This document shows positions 1 to 8,332 of a stretch of 64,000 bases of DNA, one piece after another. This DNA is from Alphaproteobacteria bacterium (GTDB taxonomy: Bacteria; Pseudomonadota; Alphaproteobacteria; MPNO01; UBA2964), in assembly GCA_012103315.1 (NCBI GenBank), contig WLWZ01000002.1, positions 197,381-261,380 of the forward strand. The letters are read 5' to 3'. How positions within the stretch are numbered: position 1 is the stretch's first letter; every line of letters begins with the position of its first letter. A program made the position numbers and the translations under genes. Below the pieces are notes generated by a model. That model ran no database searches and was not told the DNA's origin. It saw nothing but the letters and a program-made list of their open reading frames with translations.

Positions 1-82
1 AGCGCCACCACGCCCTTGCCGCGTGCGATTTCACGTGTAAGCTCGCCAGCAACCAGCTTCCTTTAAGAAAGTAAGAACAACC

Positions 83-1195
83 ATGTCGGACGCCCAAACC
101 CCACCCATGTTTACGCCATTCACCCTACGAGAAATGACCGTCAGCAATCGCGTCGTGATGTCGCCTATGTGTATGTATTCCGCTGATGATCTCGACGGCA
201 CGCCGACAGACTTTCACGTCGTACATTTAGGCAGTCGCGCGATGGGCGGCACGGGGCTGGTTATGACCGAAATGACCCAGGTCTCCAGAGAAGCCCGTAT
301 CTCCCCCGGCGATGCCGGCATGTATGAAGATCGCCATATGGAAGCCTGGAAGAAGGTCGTCGATTTTGTCCATACCCGCTCTGAGGCCAAAATCGGCATG
401 CAGATCGGCCATGCGGGACGAAAAGCCTGTGAGCCCATCGCCTGGAAGCGCAACACGCCACTGACCGAAGACGAGAAATGGGAGATCGTCGCGCCAAGCG
501 CCATCAAGTTTGGACCCGATAGTGAAATGCCGCGCGAAATGAACCAGAGTGATATCGCCAAAGTCATTGATGATTTTGTCTCTGCCGCCAAGCGCGCCGA
601 TGACGCAGGTTTCGATATTATCGAGCTGCATGCCGGGCATGGTTATTTGCTGTCATCCTTTATGTCGCCGCTATCGAACCAACGGACAGACGCCTATGGC
701 GGATCACTGGAAAACCGCATGAAACTTCCGCTCGAAGTGTTCCACGCGGTACGCGCTGTCTGGCCAGACGAGAAACCGATGTCGGCCAGAATCTCAGCCA
801 TCGATTGGAACGATGACGGTAACCAGATCGAAGATGCTGTTGAGGTCGCCAAGATGTTCAAGGCTGCTGGGCTCGATATCATCGATGTCTCAAGCGGTAA
901 CGTCACCAGCGAACGCCGCCCCGTCACGCCTGGTCTGTTCCAGACACCGTTCAGCGAACAAATCCGCCGTGATGCTGATATGCCGACCATGACGGTTGGT
1001 AATCTGGCGGTACCCGAACAGATCAATGGCGTCATCGCCGAAGGCCGCGCCGATCTCTGCTGTGTCGGTAAGGGGCATCTATATGATCCCTACTTCGTAC
1101 GTCATGCAGCGCGAGAGCTTGGATATGAGCTGAAATGGCCTAATCAGTACCCAGCAGCCGGAGCGTTTAATCCCAACCCAGAAATCATGAGATAA
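83..1195 (+). CDS. NADH:flavin oxidoreductase, Old Yellow Enzyme family (copy 1)
   Basis: A 370-residue single-domain TIM-barrel flavoprotein of the OYE/YqjM type, expected to bind FMN and reduce activated C=C bonds with NAD(P)H in the cytoplasm. Seen in the sequence: an N-terminal MSPMCMYSA segment with Cys30, matching the redox-sensing Cys of YqjM-like enzymes; QIGHAGRK near residue 107; the substrate-anchoring HAGHGYL pair (His183/His186); and the SPLSNQRTDAYGGSLENR block that follows it in this family. Length is normal. The gene starts at an ATG preceded by AAGAAAG and ends 4 bases before a paralogue, so the two are surely cotranscribed. The physiological substrate cannot be read from sequence. 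Confidence 0.93.
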   Translation: MSDAQTPPMFTPFTLREMTVSNRVVMSPMCMYSADDLDGTPTDFHVVHLGSRAMGGTGLVMTEMTQVSREARISPGDAGMYEDRHMEAWKKVVDFVHTRSEAKIGMQIGHAGRKACEPIAWKRNTPLTEDEKWEIVAPSAIKFGPDSEMPREMNQSDIAKVIDDFVSAAKRADDAGFDIIELHAGHGYLLSSFMSPLSNQRTDAYGGSLENRMKLPLEVFHAVRAVWPDEKPMSARISAIDWNDDGNQIEDAVEVAKMFKAAGLDIIDVSSGNVTSERRPVTPGLFQTPFSEQIRRDADMPTMTVGNLAVPEQINGVIAEGRADLCCVGKGHLYDPYFVRHAARELGYELKWPNQYPAAGAFNPNPEIMR

Positions 1196-1199
1196 TTCT

Positions 1200-2306
1200 A
1201 TGGCGACTAATCCCGCAGCCGAGACTGAAGTTCCGCCGATGTTCACGCCCTTTAAGTTACGGGGCATGGAGACGATTAATCGCGTAGTCATGTCGCCACT
1301 CTGCATGTACTCGGCAGAAGATGGCGTCGTCGGTGATTGGCATGTCGTGCATTTAGGCAGCCGCGCCATCGGCGGCGCTGGCCTGGTCTTTGCTGAAATG
1401 TCCGCTGTCCACCCTGATGGTCGCATTTCAATCCGCGATGCAGGTATTTGGGACGACAAGCACACCGAGCCCTGGAAACGGGTTGTCGATTTTGTCCATG
1501 AAAACACCGATAGCAAGATCGGGATACAGCTCGGCCATGCCGGTCGTAAGGGCGACACCGGGCTAAGCTGGCAGCGCGGCACAGACGCCCAAATGGAATA
1601 TGGGTTTGATATTGTTGCGCCGACCGCCATTCCGGTTTCAGAGCGTGCCCGTACACCACGCGTTATCACCGATGAAGAAATTCTAGCGCTGCCTGACCTC
1701 TATAAACGCGCCACTGAACGGGCCGAAGAAGCGGGCTTTGATGCGCTCAACTTCCATTGTGCGCATGGCTATTTAATGTCGAGCTTCATCTCGCCGCTGA
1801 GCAACCATCGCAATGATGAGTTAGGCGGGCCGCTTGAGAACCGCATGAAACTGCCACTAAAAATATTTGCCGAGGTGCGCAAAGCCTGGCCGGAAGACAA
1901 ACCCATCGTCGTGCGGATTTCCGCCGTCGACTGGGAAGAAGGCGGTCACGAAATTGAAGACGCTGTCGAAATCGCCAAGATGTTCAAAGCCGCTGGGGCC
2001 GACGCGATGGATGTGTCGAGCGGTATGGTGACCAATAAACGGCCGCCAGACACCTCCATGTTTCAGGTGCCCTTTGCTGAGCGCATCCGCGCCGATACCG
2101 GCATGGCAACCATGGCCGTCGGCAATATTGAAACCGGTGAGCAGATGAATGACATCATCAGCAATGGCCGGGCGGATTTCTGCGTTGTCGGGCGCGGCCA
2201 TATGTATGACCCCTATCTGACACGTCACATTGCGCGTGAAATTGGCTACGACTATCCGTGGCCGAACGAATACGGACGCGGCGGTGGCTTTCGCTCCAAG
2301 TTATGA
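1200..2306 (+). CDS. NADH:flavin oxidoreductase, Old Yellow Enzyme family (copy 2)
   Basis: A 368-residue paralogue of the preceding gene with the same fold and expected FMN-dependent ene-reductase chemistry. It keeps the family landmarks: MSPLCMYSA with Cys35, QLGHAGRK near residue 110, HCAHGYL (His186/His189) and SPLSNHRNDELGGPLENR. The two copies are similar along the whole length (for example VRISAVDW against ARISAIDW), so this is a tandem duplication that has diverged rather than a recent repeat. It begins 4 bases after copy 1 and ends 1 base before the convergent stop of the DMT transporter gene, leaving no room for a classical terminator. The substrate is unknown. Confidence 0.93.
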   Translation: MATNPAAETEVPPMFTPFKLRGMETINRVVMSPLCMYSAEDGVVGDWHVVHLGSRAIGGAGLVFAEMSAVHPDGRISIRDAGIWDDKHTEPWKRVVDFVHENTDSKIGIQLGHAGRKGDTGLSWQRGTDAQMEYGFDIVAPTAIPVSERARTPRVITDEEILALPDLYKRATERAEEAGFDALNFHCAHGYLMSSFISPLSNHRNDELGGPLENRMKLPLKIFAEVRKAWPEDKPIVVRISAVDWEEGGHEIEDAVEIAKMFKAAGADAMDVSSGMVTNKRPPDTSMFQVPFAERIRADTGMATMAVGNIETGEQMNDIISNGRADFCVVGRGHMYDPYLTRHIAREIGYDYPWPNEYGRGGGFRSKL

Positions 2307-2307
2307 T

Positions 2308-3198
2308 TCAGTCTTTGGTGGGCTCGCCAGCCGCTTTAGTCTCACGCCACCAGATATATAGCCCGCTGGCGATAACCACGGCGGCACCACCGATCGTGAT
2401 CATATCGGGGAATTGCCCGAAGAAAATGACCCCGAATAACGTTGCCCAGATAATCTGCGTATAGAGGAACGGCGACAGGCGCGAAGCCGGTGCCATTTCC
2501 AGCCCCCGGATCAGCAAATAATGGCCAATGCCATACATGCCGCCGAGCCCCATCATCAGCACCCATTCGGTAAGCGTCGGTGTGATCCAGACGAACGGGA
2601 CAAAGAGCGACGTCACACCAACGCCAAACACTGACGTCCAGAAAAGGCTGGTTTGGGTGCTATCCGTTTTTGACGCAATCCGGGTCAGGATTTGATAAAT
2701 CGCATAACAAATCGCCGAGCCAAGCGGCAGCAAGGCAGCCCAGTGCGTGCCACCACCGCCAGGCCGAATAATGATCATCGCGCCAATAAACCCAACCAAG
2801 ATTGCCGCCCAGCGCCGCCAACCGACCTGCTCTTTAAGGATCGGAATGGAAAAAGCGGTGATCAAGATTGGCGCAATGAAATGGATGGCCACCGCATCAG
2901 CCAAGGGTAAATAGCGCAGAGCAAAAAAGAACAGGCTGGTAGCAATCAGCATCAGTGCCGAACGCGACACATGCAGCCACGGACGTGAAGTCTTCGCCAG
3001 TTGGAAAATCCCTGACCGATAAAACAACGCAAACGTCACCAGCGCATGGAACACGTAGCGTGACCAGACGACCTGCGTGATGTCGTATTTATCGGCCAGT
3101 GTTTTGACGACAGCCTCACCACCGGTAAATAACGCGAGCCCGATCATCATCAGGACTATACCAAGGCGAATATTCTGAGGGCGGTCTATCTGGGTCAT
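2308..3198 (-). CDS. DMT-superfamily transporter (EamA domains)
   Basis: A 296-residue integral membrane protein with about ten hydrophobic segments arranged as two EamA repeats, typical of drug/metabolite exporters of the inner membrane. The first segment (LGIVLMMIGLALFTGGEAVV) and the alternating short loops are characteristic. The end of repeat one carries the usual PILKEQVGWRRW stretch and repeat two ends in YTQIIWATLFGVIFFGQFPD, the common 'P-F-L-Y-T-Q' type motif. Substrate cannot be assigned; related proteins export amino acids, nucleosides or metabolites. It is transcribed toward the OYE pair and converges with it at a 1-base gap. Confidence 0.9.
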   Translation of the reverse strand: MTQIDRPQNIRLGIVLMMIGLALFTGGEAVVKTLADKYDITQVVWSRYVFHALVTFALFYRSGIFQLAKTSRPWLHVSRSALMLIATSLFFFALRYLPLADAVAIHFIAPILITAFSIPILKEQVGWRRWAAILVGFIGAMIIIRPGGGGTHWAALLPLGSAICYAIYQILTRIASKTDSTQTSLFWTSVFGVGVTSLFVPFVWITPTLTEWVLMMGLGGMYGIGHYLLIRGLEMAPASRLSPFLYTQIIWATLFGVIFFGQFPDMITIGGAAVVIASGLYIWWRETKAAGEPTKD

Positions 3199-3429
3199 TA
3201 AAGTCTTGAAACTAGGCGAGCCATAATGCGCAGATACATCTCGCCGCGCGGTGGCACGGTTTTAAGGGTCCTCGGCAAATCAGGCAAGGCCACCGTCTAC
3301 CTTCAGTATTAAAACCGACAGAAAGTTTGATTTAAGAGGGGTTTAATAATACCGTCGTATTCAGGTTTAGGTTGTTTAAGGAGGCGATTTATAATTGCCG
3401 ACCAGTCTAAATTCCTATCGGGGCCTGTT

Positions 3430-3654
3430 ATGAAAAACCTATTCGATACGTGCGTGTTAATCGCAATATTCACTGTAATGTTAGCGCGCCCAGCCTATGC
3501 GTATCTCGATCCTGGAAGCGCCAGCCTGATTATTCAGGGAATCATTGGTACAATCGCGGCGGCAGGATTCTTTTTCCGGACCTACTTATATAAATTCTGG
3601 GCGATGGTTCGCAGTAAACCCAAAAAGGACGCATCAACCGACCAAGAAGACTGA
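3430..3654 (+). CDS. Small YLDPGS-type membrane protein
   Basis: A 74-residue protein with an N-terminal hydrophobic segment that looks like a signal peptide (cleavage plausible after RPAYA), then the motif YLDPGSASLIIQ, a second hydrophobic helix (IIGTIAAAGFFF) and a basic tail with KPKK. Short proteins with a Y-L-D-P-G-S/T motif commonly sit next to membrane sulfatase-fold proteins and in polysaccharide loci, and here the next gene is such a sulfatase-fold protein on the same strand. The molecular role is not known to me. No clear terminator separates it from the next gene, so cotranscription is plausible. Confidence 0.8.
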   Translation: MKNLFDTCVLIAIFTVMLARPAYAYLDPGSASLIIQGIIGTIAAAGFFFRTYLYKFWAMVRSKPKKDASTDQED

Positions 3655-3793
3655 TTCACCCTATTGAAATAATCAAATTTTGAGACGCGATCCTAACTTC
3701 GTTGTACGATTCTTCAGAACAAGCTCATTGATTGAAGAGTCCATTTCGTAAAACGGTCGGACATGTCGCAAGTCGTACCACATTCTGATATAG

Positions 3794-5461
3794 ATGCGAT
3801 TAATGTCAGAGCTTTCCAGCCAACCTAGTAACAAAAAATCCCTTACGTTCAGCATCATTGCTGGATTAGCCGCTGTGATCGCGGTGCTCAGTGGGTTAAT
3901 GGTCGAAAATCCTGGAATGATCCCGGTATCGGATACGCTTCGGGCGCTAGTCGTATTGGGCTCTACTGCCGTGGTTGGCTCGTTCATTTGCCACGCCATA
4001 TGGCCACGCATGCTCCCAATATTTCCGATCATGTTGTACGGGCTATTTCAGCTGCGATCACTCGATGCAATGTTACCGCAGATAAAATTCAGCTCTTTCA
4101 TTGCATTCAGTCTAACGACGACTTTCATCACTATTTTGTATTTTACGTTACGCCGAACAACCATTTTGGCAGGCACCCAGTTGATTTGTTTTGTGGCGAT
4201 TGCTGCGGCTCTTAGCACCGCTGCGCCATCAGCGATGCGGAAAGTAACGTCGACGGCAAGTTTAACGCTAAGCAGTGGTACCCTCATCAATGAAGAGTTC
4301 GCACGAAACACTGTGCCTGCTTCGCCCCTGTCACAAGCGGAGAAAGAAAATCTGCCAGACATAATCTATGTCATCCCTGACAGGTACCCCAACAGTGAGA
4401 CACTGCGCACAAAGTTTGGATATGACAATTCGCAGTTCTATCAAAAGTTACGAGGACGCGGGTTTGTGCTGACAGAAAATGCGCAAGCAAATTATGGGCG
4501 ATCCTTCGTATCCCTCGCATCCATGCTGAATAGCGGGTATCTGGACAAAATGACCGAGCTCTATGGAGCTGCATCAACCGATCGTTTGCCGATCTTTAAG
4601 CTGATTGAGAACAATATTGTTCAAAAACGCTTGCGGCAGATTGGATACCGCTTCATCCAGTACGGCAATTGGTGGGCCCCTTCGCAAAAGAATATCAACG
4701 CTGACGAAAACTTTATGGGATTTCTGCCAACGGCGCCCCTTCATGCAAGATTGCCACGCATCGAACAAATACTGTTCCAAAAATCAATGTTATCGAAGGT
4801 CACTGATAAATTGATACCGTCATCAAAATCGTACGAATGTGAACGCATAAAAAATCAACTTACTCAATTACGATCTGTCGGAAATAAATCGAAACCGGTA
4901 TTTCTATTTTTTCATGCGGTAATCCCGCACCCCCCGATCCAAACCGATGCAAACGGCAACTGTCTAAAATTGCCGCTTATTTTTTACAACACGAGTTGGG
5001 AAAAATACAAAGACGCATTTCTGCAGTATCTTAAATATTTCAATCAACAAATTCTTGAAGTTATAGACGAACAAAACAGTCGACGGAAAAACAACGGCCG
5101 GAATTTGATATTCGTTATTCAATCAGACGAAGGACCGTATCCGAAAGCAAAACACCTAACCCTAAAACCGGCTATCGCAAAGGCAAAACGGCTATCATTA
5201 ACACCGCCACCGCCATATAATTACTTCGCCGCGCCTCCTGACGAATTACGAATGAGGTTTGGTATTATAAACGCCATGCTCGGTCCGGCAGACACCAATG
5301 CCAACCTGCAGACGCCAATCAATAATTGGCGTATTATTTTCAATAAGGTTTTAGGAACCAATTTAAAGAAATTACCCCACAGGTCCTTCGTCTTTCAGGA
5401 CGAAAACAATTTTTTGGACTTCCGCGAAATAACCGATATTTTGTCGTCACCAAAGCGATAA
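3794..5461 (+). CDS. Membrane-anchored sulfatase/alkaline-phosphatase-fold protein
   Basis: A 555-residue protein with about four N-terminal membrane helices (residues 15-155) followed by a large extracytoplasmic domain. That domain begins with LPDIIYVIPDRYPNSETL and continues through FGYDNSQFYQKLRGRGF and NYGRSFVSLASMLNSGYL, the pattern of LTA-synthase-like and other alkaline-phosphatase-superfamily proteins, where the Asp of the first strand binds metal and a Ser/Thr in the second block is the nucleophile. HAVIPHPP near residue 375 and QSDEGP near 445 fit the remaining metal ligands. It likely transfers or hydrolyses a phospho- or sulfo-substituent on an envelope polymer. The start could instead be the ATG at 3803. 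The substrate is unknown. Confidence 0.8.
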   Translation: MRLMSELSSQPSNKKSLTFSIIAGLAAVIAVLSGLMVENPGMIPVSDTLRALVVLGSTAVVGSFICHAIWPRMLPIFPIMLYGLFQLRSLDAMLPQIKFSSFIAFSLTTTFITILYFTLRRTTILAGTQLICFVAIAAALSTAAPSAMRKVTSTASLTLSSGTLINEEFARNTVPASPLSQAEKENLPDIIYVIPDRYPNSETLRTKFGYDNSQFYQKLRGRGFVLTENAQANYGRSFVSLASMLNSGYLDKMTELYGAASTDRLPIFKLIENNIVQKRLRQIGYRFIQYGNWWAPSQKNINADENFMGFLPTAPLHARLPRIEQILFQKSMLSKVTDKLIPSSKSYECERIKNQLTQLRSVGNKSKPVFLFFHAVIPHPPIQTDANGNCLKLPLIFYNTSWEKYKDAFLQYLKYFNQQILEVIDEQNSRRKNNGRNLIFVIQSDEGPYPKAKHLTLKPAIAKAKRLSLTPPPPYNYFAAPPDELRMRFGIINAMLGPADTNANLQTPINNWRIIFNKVLGTNLKKLPHRSFVFQDENNFLDFREITDILSSPKR

Positions 5462-5579
5462 CGTAGATTGAACTATTCTCTGTGCCGGGCCACCGGCACT
5501 TTTCAGCAAAACCCGAACTTTCGAGCGGCGATCATTCAGAAGCCACGGATAAACCATGCTTAAATTGGTAAGCGCTTAA

Positions 5580-6335
5580 ATGGAGGTAGGATATCTCGGC
5601 GTGCCCGACGTCAGCATCTGGCTGTTTTGGGGTCTGACACTTTTTGCTGCCTTCACCTCGTTCGTTGGCATCGCAACCGGGGCGGCTGGTGGACTATTGA
5701 TGATGGTCGCGCTCGCAACCATCTTTCCACCGGTGCTCTCGATCCCACTCCATACCGTGGTGCAGATGGGCGGCAACATAAGCCGCACCGTGTTTATGTG
5801 GAAATTCATCATGCGCCCCGTGCTGCTGCCGTTCATCATTGGTGGTATCATTGGTGCTATCGCTGGCGCCAATGTCTTTATCCAGGTCCCTGTTGCTGTG
5901 CTCCAGGGTTTCCTCGGCCTTTCGGTCCTGGTCTTTTTGTGGATGCCATCCCTCGGTAAAATGGGCGGGCAGCGTAATCGGTTCGCGGCTGTGGGCTTCT
6001 TCGCCACCTTCCTCGGTGTCTTTATCAGTGCCACAGGTTCGCTCGTGGCACCATTTGTTGCCAACGAGGCGCCCGACCGCCGCAACCATGTCGCCACCTT
6101 CTCAACACTGATGGCGCTGGTCCATATTATGAAACTCGTTGCCTTCGGCTTTATCGGTTTCGCTCTAGCGGATTATTTGCCGCTCATGCTGTGCATGATC
6201 GCCGCCGCCGTTGGCGCAAGCTATCTTGGCAGCAAAGCCCTCAACCACATCAAGGAACGAAATTTCCGCGTTATTTTCAAAACCATCTGCACCCTGCTAG
6301 CCCTGCGGTTGATCTATAAAGCATTTGGGTTTTAG
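5580..6335 (+). CDS. TauE/SafE-family sulfite/organosulfur permease
   Basis: A 251-residue inner-membrane protein with roughly eight hydrophobic segments in two halves, the layout of the TauE/SafE (formerly DUF81) family, whose members export sulfite or move small organic acids. The first half holds GIATGAAGGLLMM and the second SATGSLVAPFV, the paired G-A/G-S-rich motifs that mark the inverted repeat. The ATG at 5580 is given, but the GGAGGTAGG that follows overlaps the first codons and would serve as a ribosome site for an in-frame GTG at 5601, which may be the true start. It stands alone between longer gaps, and the substrate is not determinable. Confidence 0.87.
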   Translation: MEVGYLGVPDVSIWLFWGLTLFAAFTSFVGIATGAAGGLLMMVALATIFPPVLSIPLHTVVQMGGNISRTVFMWKFIMRPVLLPFIIGGIIGAIAGANVFIQVPVAVLQGFLGLSVLVFLWMPSLGKMGGQRNRFAAVGFFATFLGVFISATGSLVAPFVANEAPDRRNHVATFSTLMALVHIMKLVAFGFIGFALADYLPLMLCMIAAAVGASYLGSKALNHIKERNFRVIFKTICTLLALRLIYKAFGF

Positions 6336-6356
6336 AAACGATTTAGGCACAGAAAA

Positions 6357-6393
6357 CCCCGCACCGTTTCCGCTGCAGGGCTTCTGACTTTTT
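6357..6393 (+). terminator. Weak hairpin after the TauE-like gene
   Basis: Arms 6357-6363 (CCCCGCA) and 6374-6380 (TGCAGGG) pair with one mismatch around a 10-base loop, followed at 6389 by five T. It lies between the convergent permease and ThDP-enzyme genes. The T run is 8 bases from the stem, so this is a weak candidate. Confidence 0.3.
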
Positions 6394-6414
6394 AGCAAAC
6401 AATCTCGATTAATC

Positions 6415-8121
6415 TCAACGTCGATAGTCTTTAATCGCGACATCGATAATCGCACTGCGGCCTTCTTCCATCGCCTGAAGACCATTCTTCAAGGCCTGCT
6501 GTACTTGCTCCGGATCTTCGACCCGTTCGCCATAGGCCCCAAAGGCCTCAGCGACTTTGGTGAAGTCCGGCGCGTTGATATGCGTGCCATGGAACACGTC
6601 GGTATCAACCGCAATACCGTCTGGATACATCTTGAGGTGCATGCCCTGCATCGCGGAATACTTCGTATTGTTGAAGATCACCGCCATGATCGGCAGATTG
6701 AAATCACGCGACGCCCCGAGGCTTTGCAGCACCGGATTATAGAGAAACGCGCCATCGCCGATGATCGTCACGACCGGTGATTCCGGCTTGGCGAGCTTAA
6801 CGCCAAGTGACAGACCGAGCCCCTGACCAAGACCACCCTGACGGCTGAAGATCGCCTGCGGTTCATTCCACATAATGTGCTGACGCAAAAGACCAGTATG
6901 AGTCGTGACCTCATCAACATAGGTCGTGCCTTTGGGCATCACCTCACCGATACAGGCACATAGCCACACCGGATCAATCGGTGTGCTTTTACGGGCTTCA
7001 GCATGCTCAGCCGCCCGTTTTGCCATGAGGGCGTCATGCCGTTCAGTGCACGCTGCCCGACGTGCCTCAACCGCCTCTGCATCAATACCCCGCTCGCGCA
7101 TGGCGGTTGCCACATCACGCAAAGTCTGCGCGACGTCGCCTTCGAGATACATATCCGCCTGATGGCTTTGATAGACCATCGAAATGCGATGGGGGTCTTC
7201 ATCGATGATTGCGATCGCAGCATTCGGTGGCCGGTTACTCGGTGGGTACCATGGAGCCCGCATCCGGATCACCATCACCAGATCAACATCGTCCCAAAAC
7301 TGTTTGAAGTTATGCCCCTGATGCAACGGATGATCCTTGGGGAAGTTCGAAAACAGCGCTCCGGGATTTTCGACGACCGGCAATGCCAGCTCCTCGCAAA
7401 AATCAAGCAGCGCCTGATAGGCTTCAACGTCCTGCCCGGCAGCTTCCGTCAACACGACAGGCATCTTGGCATTTGCCAGCTGATTGGTGAGCTTTTCAAT
7501 GTCTTCCGGTGCCGTCAGCACCCGGGGTGCCGCAGGCACCGTGCGGGCATTGTCCGGCAAATTCCATTCATCCATCAGCGTTTCAGTGGAAACTGATAAA
7601 TACGTTGGGCCGGTCGGTGCACGCTGGGCAATTTCACCGGCACGAATAATCGTCTCATAAACTGTGTAAGGACTGCCGGCGACGTTGGAATATTTCACAA
7701 TCGGCTCAGCGAGCCGAGTCGTGCCGCCAACGATGCTGAGATTGTTGATCCACTGGGCACCGGGATCAAAACCCGGCTGTTCGCCATAAGTCATCGACTC
7801 ACCGGAGATGACCACCATCGGCACACCGGCACAGAATGCACCGTGGATACCCATATTGCCCTGCAATAACCCGGCGCCGGCATGCAGTAACACCATCTGC
7901 ATCTCGCCAGTAACCATCGTGTAGCCCATGGCAATGTCGACAGCCAACGTCTCATGCCAGACATCCATCAGCACCGGGCCGCTATTACCCGCCTGTTGCT
8001 GATTGGCCATCGCCTCCCACACCGGCGCCCATTCGGTGCCGGGGGATGACAAAATATATTTACATTCAAGCTTGCGGCAGGCTTCAACGATGGCCTCGCC
8101 ACCATCCAGCGTATTCCTCAT
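6415..8121 (-). CDS. Thiamine diphosphate-dependent decarboxylase/carboligase family enzyme
   Basis: A 568-residue enzyme with the three-domain architecture of acetolactate synthase and benzoylformate decarboxylase. The N-terminal Pyr domain contains ILSSPGTEWAPVWEAM, where the Glu corresponds to the ThDP-activating glutamate. A central Rossmann-like domain runs around residues 190-330. The C-terminal PP domain has TIIGDGAFLYNPVLQSLG followed about 26 residues later by FNNTKYSAM, the GDG...NN magnesium/ThDP signature. Substrate-specific residues cannot be read, so sulfopyruvate, 2-keto acid or acyl substrates all remain possible. It is monocistronic by position. Its leader carries a perfect inverted repeat (listed separately). 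Confidence 0.88.
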   Translation of the reverse strand: MRNTLDGGEAIVEACRKLECKYILSSPGTEWAPVWEAMANQQQAGNSGPVLMDVWHETLAVDIAMGYTMVTGEMQMVLLHAGAGLLQGNMGIHGAFCAGVPMVVISGESMTYGEQPGFDPGAQWINNLSIVGGTTRLAEPIVKYSNVAGSPYTVYETIIRAGEIAQRAPTGPTYLSVSTETLMDEWNLPDNARTVPAAPRVLTAPEDIEKLTNQLANAKMPVVLTEAAGQDVEAYQALLDFCEELALPVVENPGALFSNFPKDHPLHQGHNFKQFWDDVDLVMVIRMRAPWYPPSNRPPNAAIAIIDEDPHRISMVYQSHQADMYLEGDVAQTLRDVATAMRERGIDAEAVEARRAACTERHDALMAKRAAEHAEARKSTPIDPVWLCACIGEVMPKGTTYVDEVTTHTGLLRQHIMWNEPQAIFSRQGGLGQGLGLSLGVKLAKPESPVVTIIGDGAFLYNPVLQSLGASRDFNLPIMAVIFNNTKYSAMQGMHLKMYPDGIAVDTDVFHGTHINAPDFTKVAEAFGAYGERVEDPEQVQQALKNGLQAMEEGRSAIIDVAIKDYRR

Positions 8122-8126
8122 AGTCG

Positions 8127-8177
8127 TACTCCCAAGTGAATTCTCGTTGGCGCGATAGTCTCATTCTTTTGGGAGTA
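8127..8177. repeat. 9-bp inverted repeat in the leader of the ThDP-enzyme gene
   Basis: TACTCCCAA at 8127-8135 and TTGGGAGTA at 8169-8177 are exact inverted copies 33 bases apart, directly upstream of the start codon at 8121. They could form a leader hairpin or be two half-sites for a regulator. No family assignment is possible. Confidence 0.5.
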
Positions 8178-8332
8178 AGGGAATTGGGGGGAGATAAATA
8201 TAGGAAGAAAAGATCACCAACGACCTAGCCAAAACTTGTGAAAGCCCGACGAATGACAATCGGCATGCATTTTGCTATTTGTTGTAGCCAGCGACCAGCC
8301 CGGGTTCCATATGCATTTCCGGATTTTCTGAA

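Noticed and set aside
1..82. A possible coding fragment on the minus strand (reads LTREIARGKGVVAL to the window edge)
   Set aside because: Too short to judge, no ATG, GTG or TTG start in that frame before the upstream TAA, and the plus-strand reading is equally protein-like.
214..640. Antisense frames of 125-137 codons inside the OYE genes
   Set aside because: These are mirror frames of strongly conserved coding sequence, with no independent motif.
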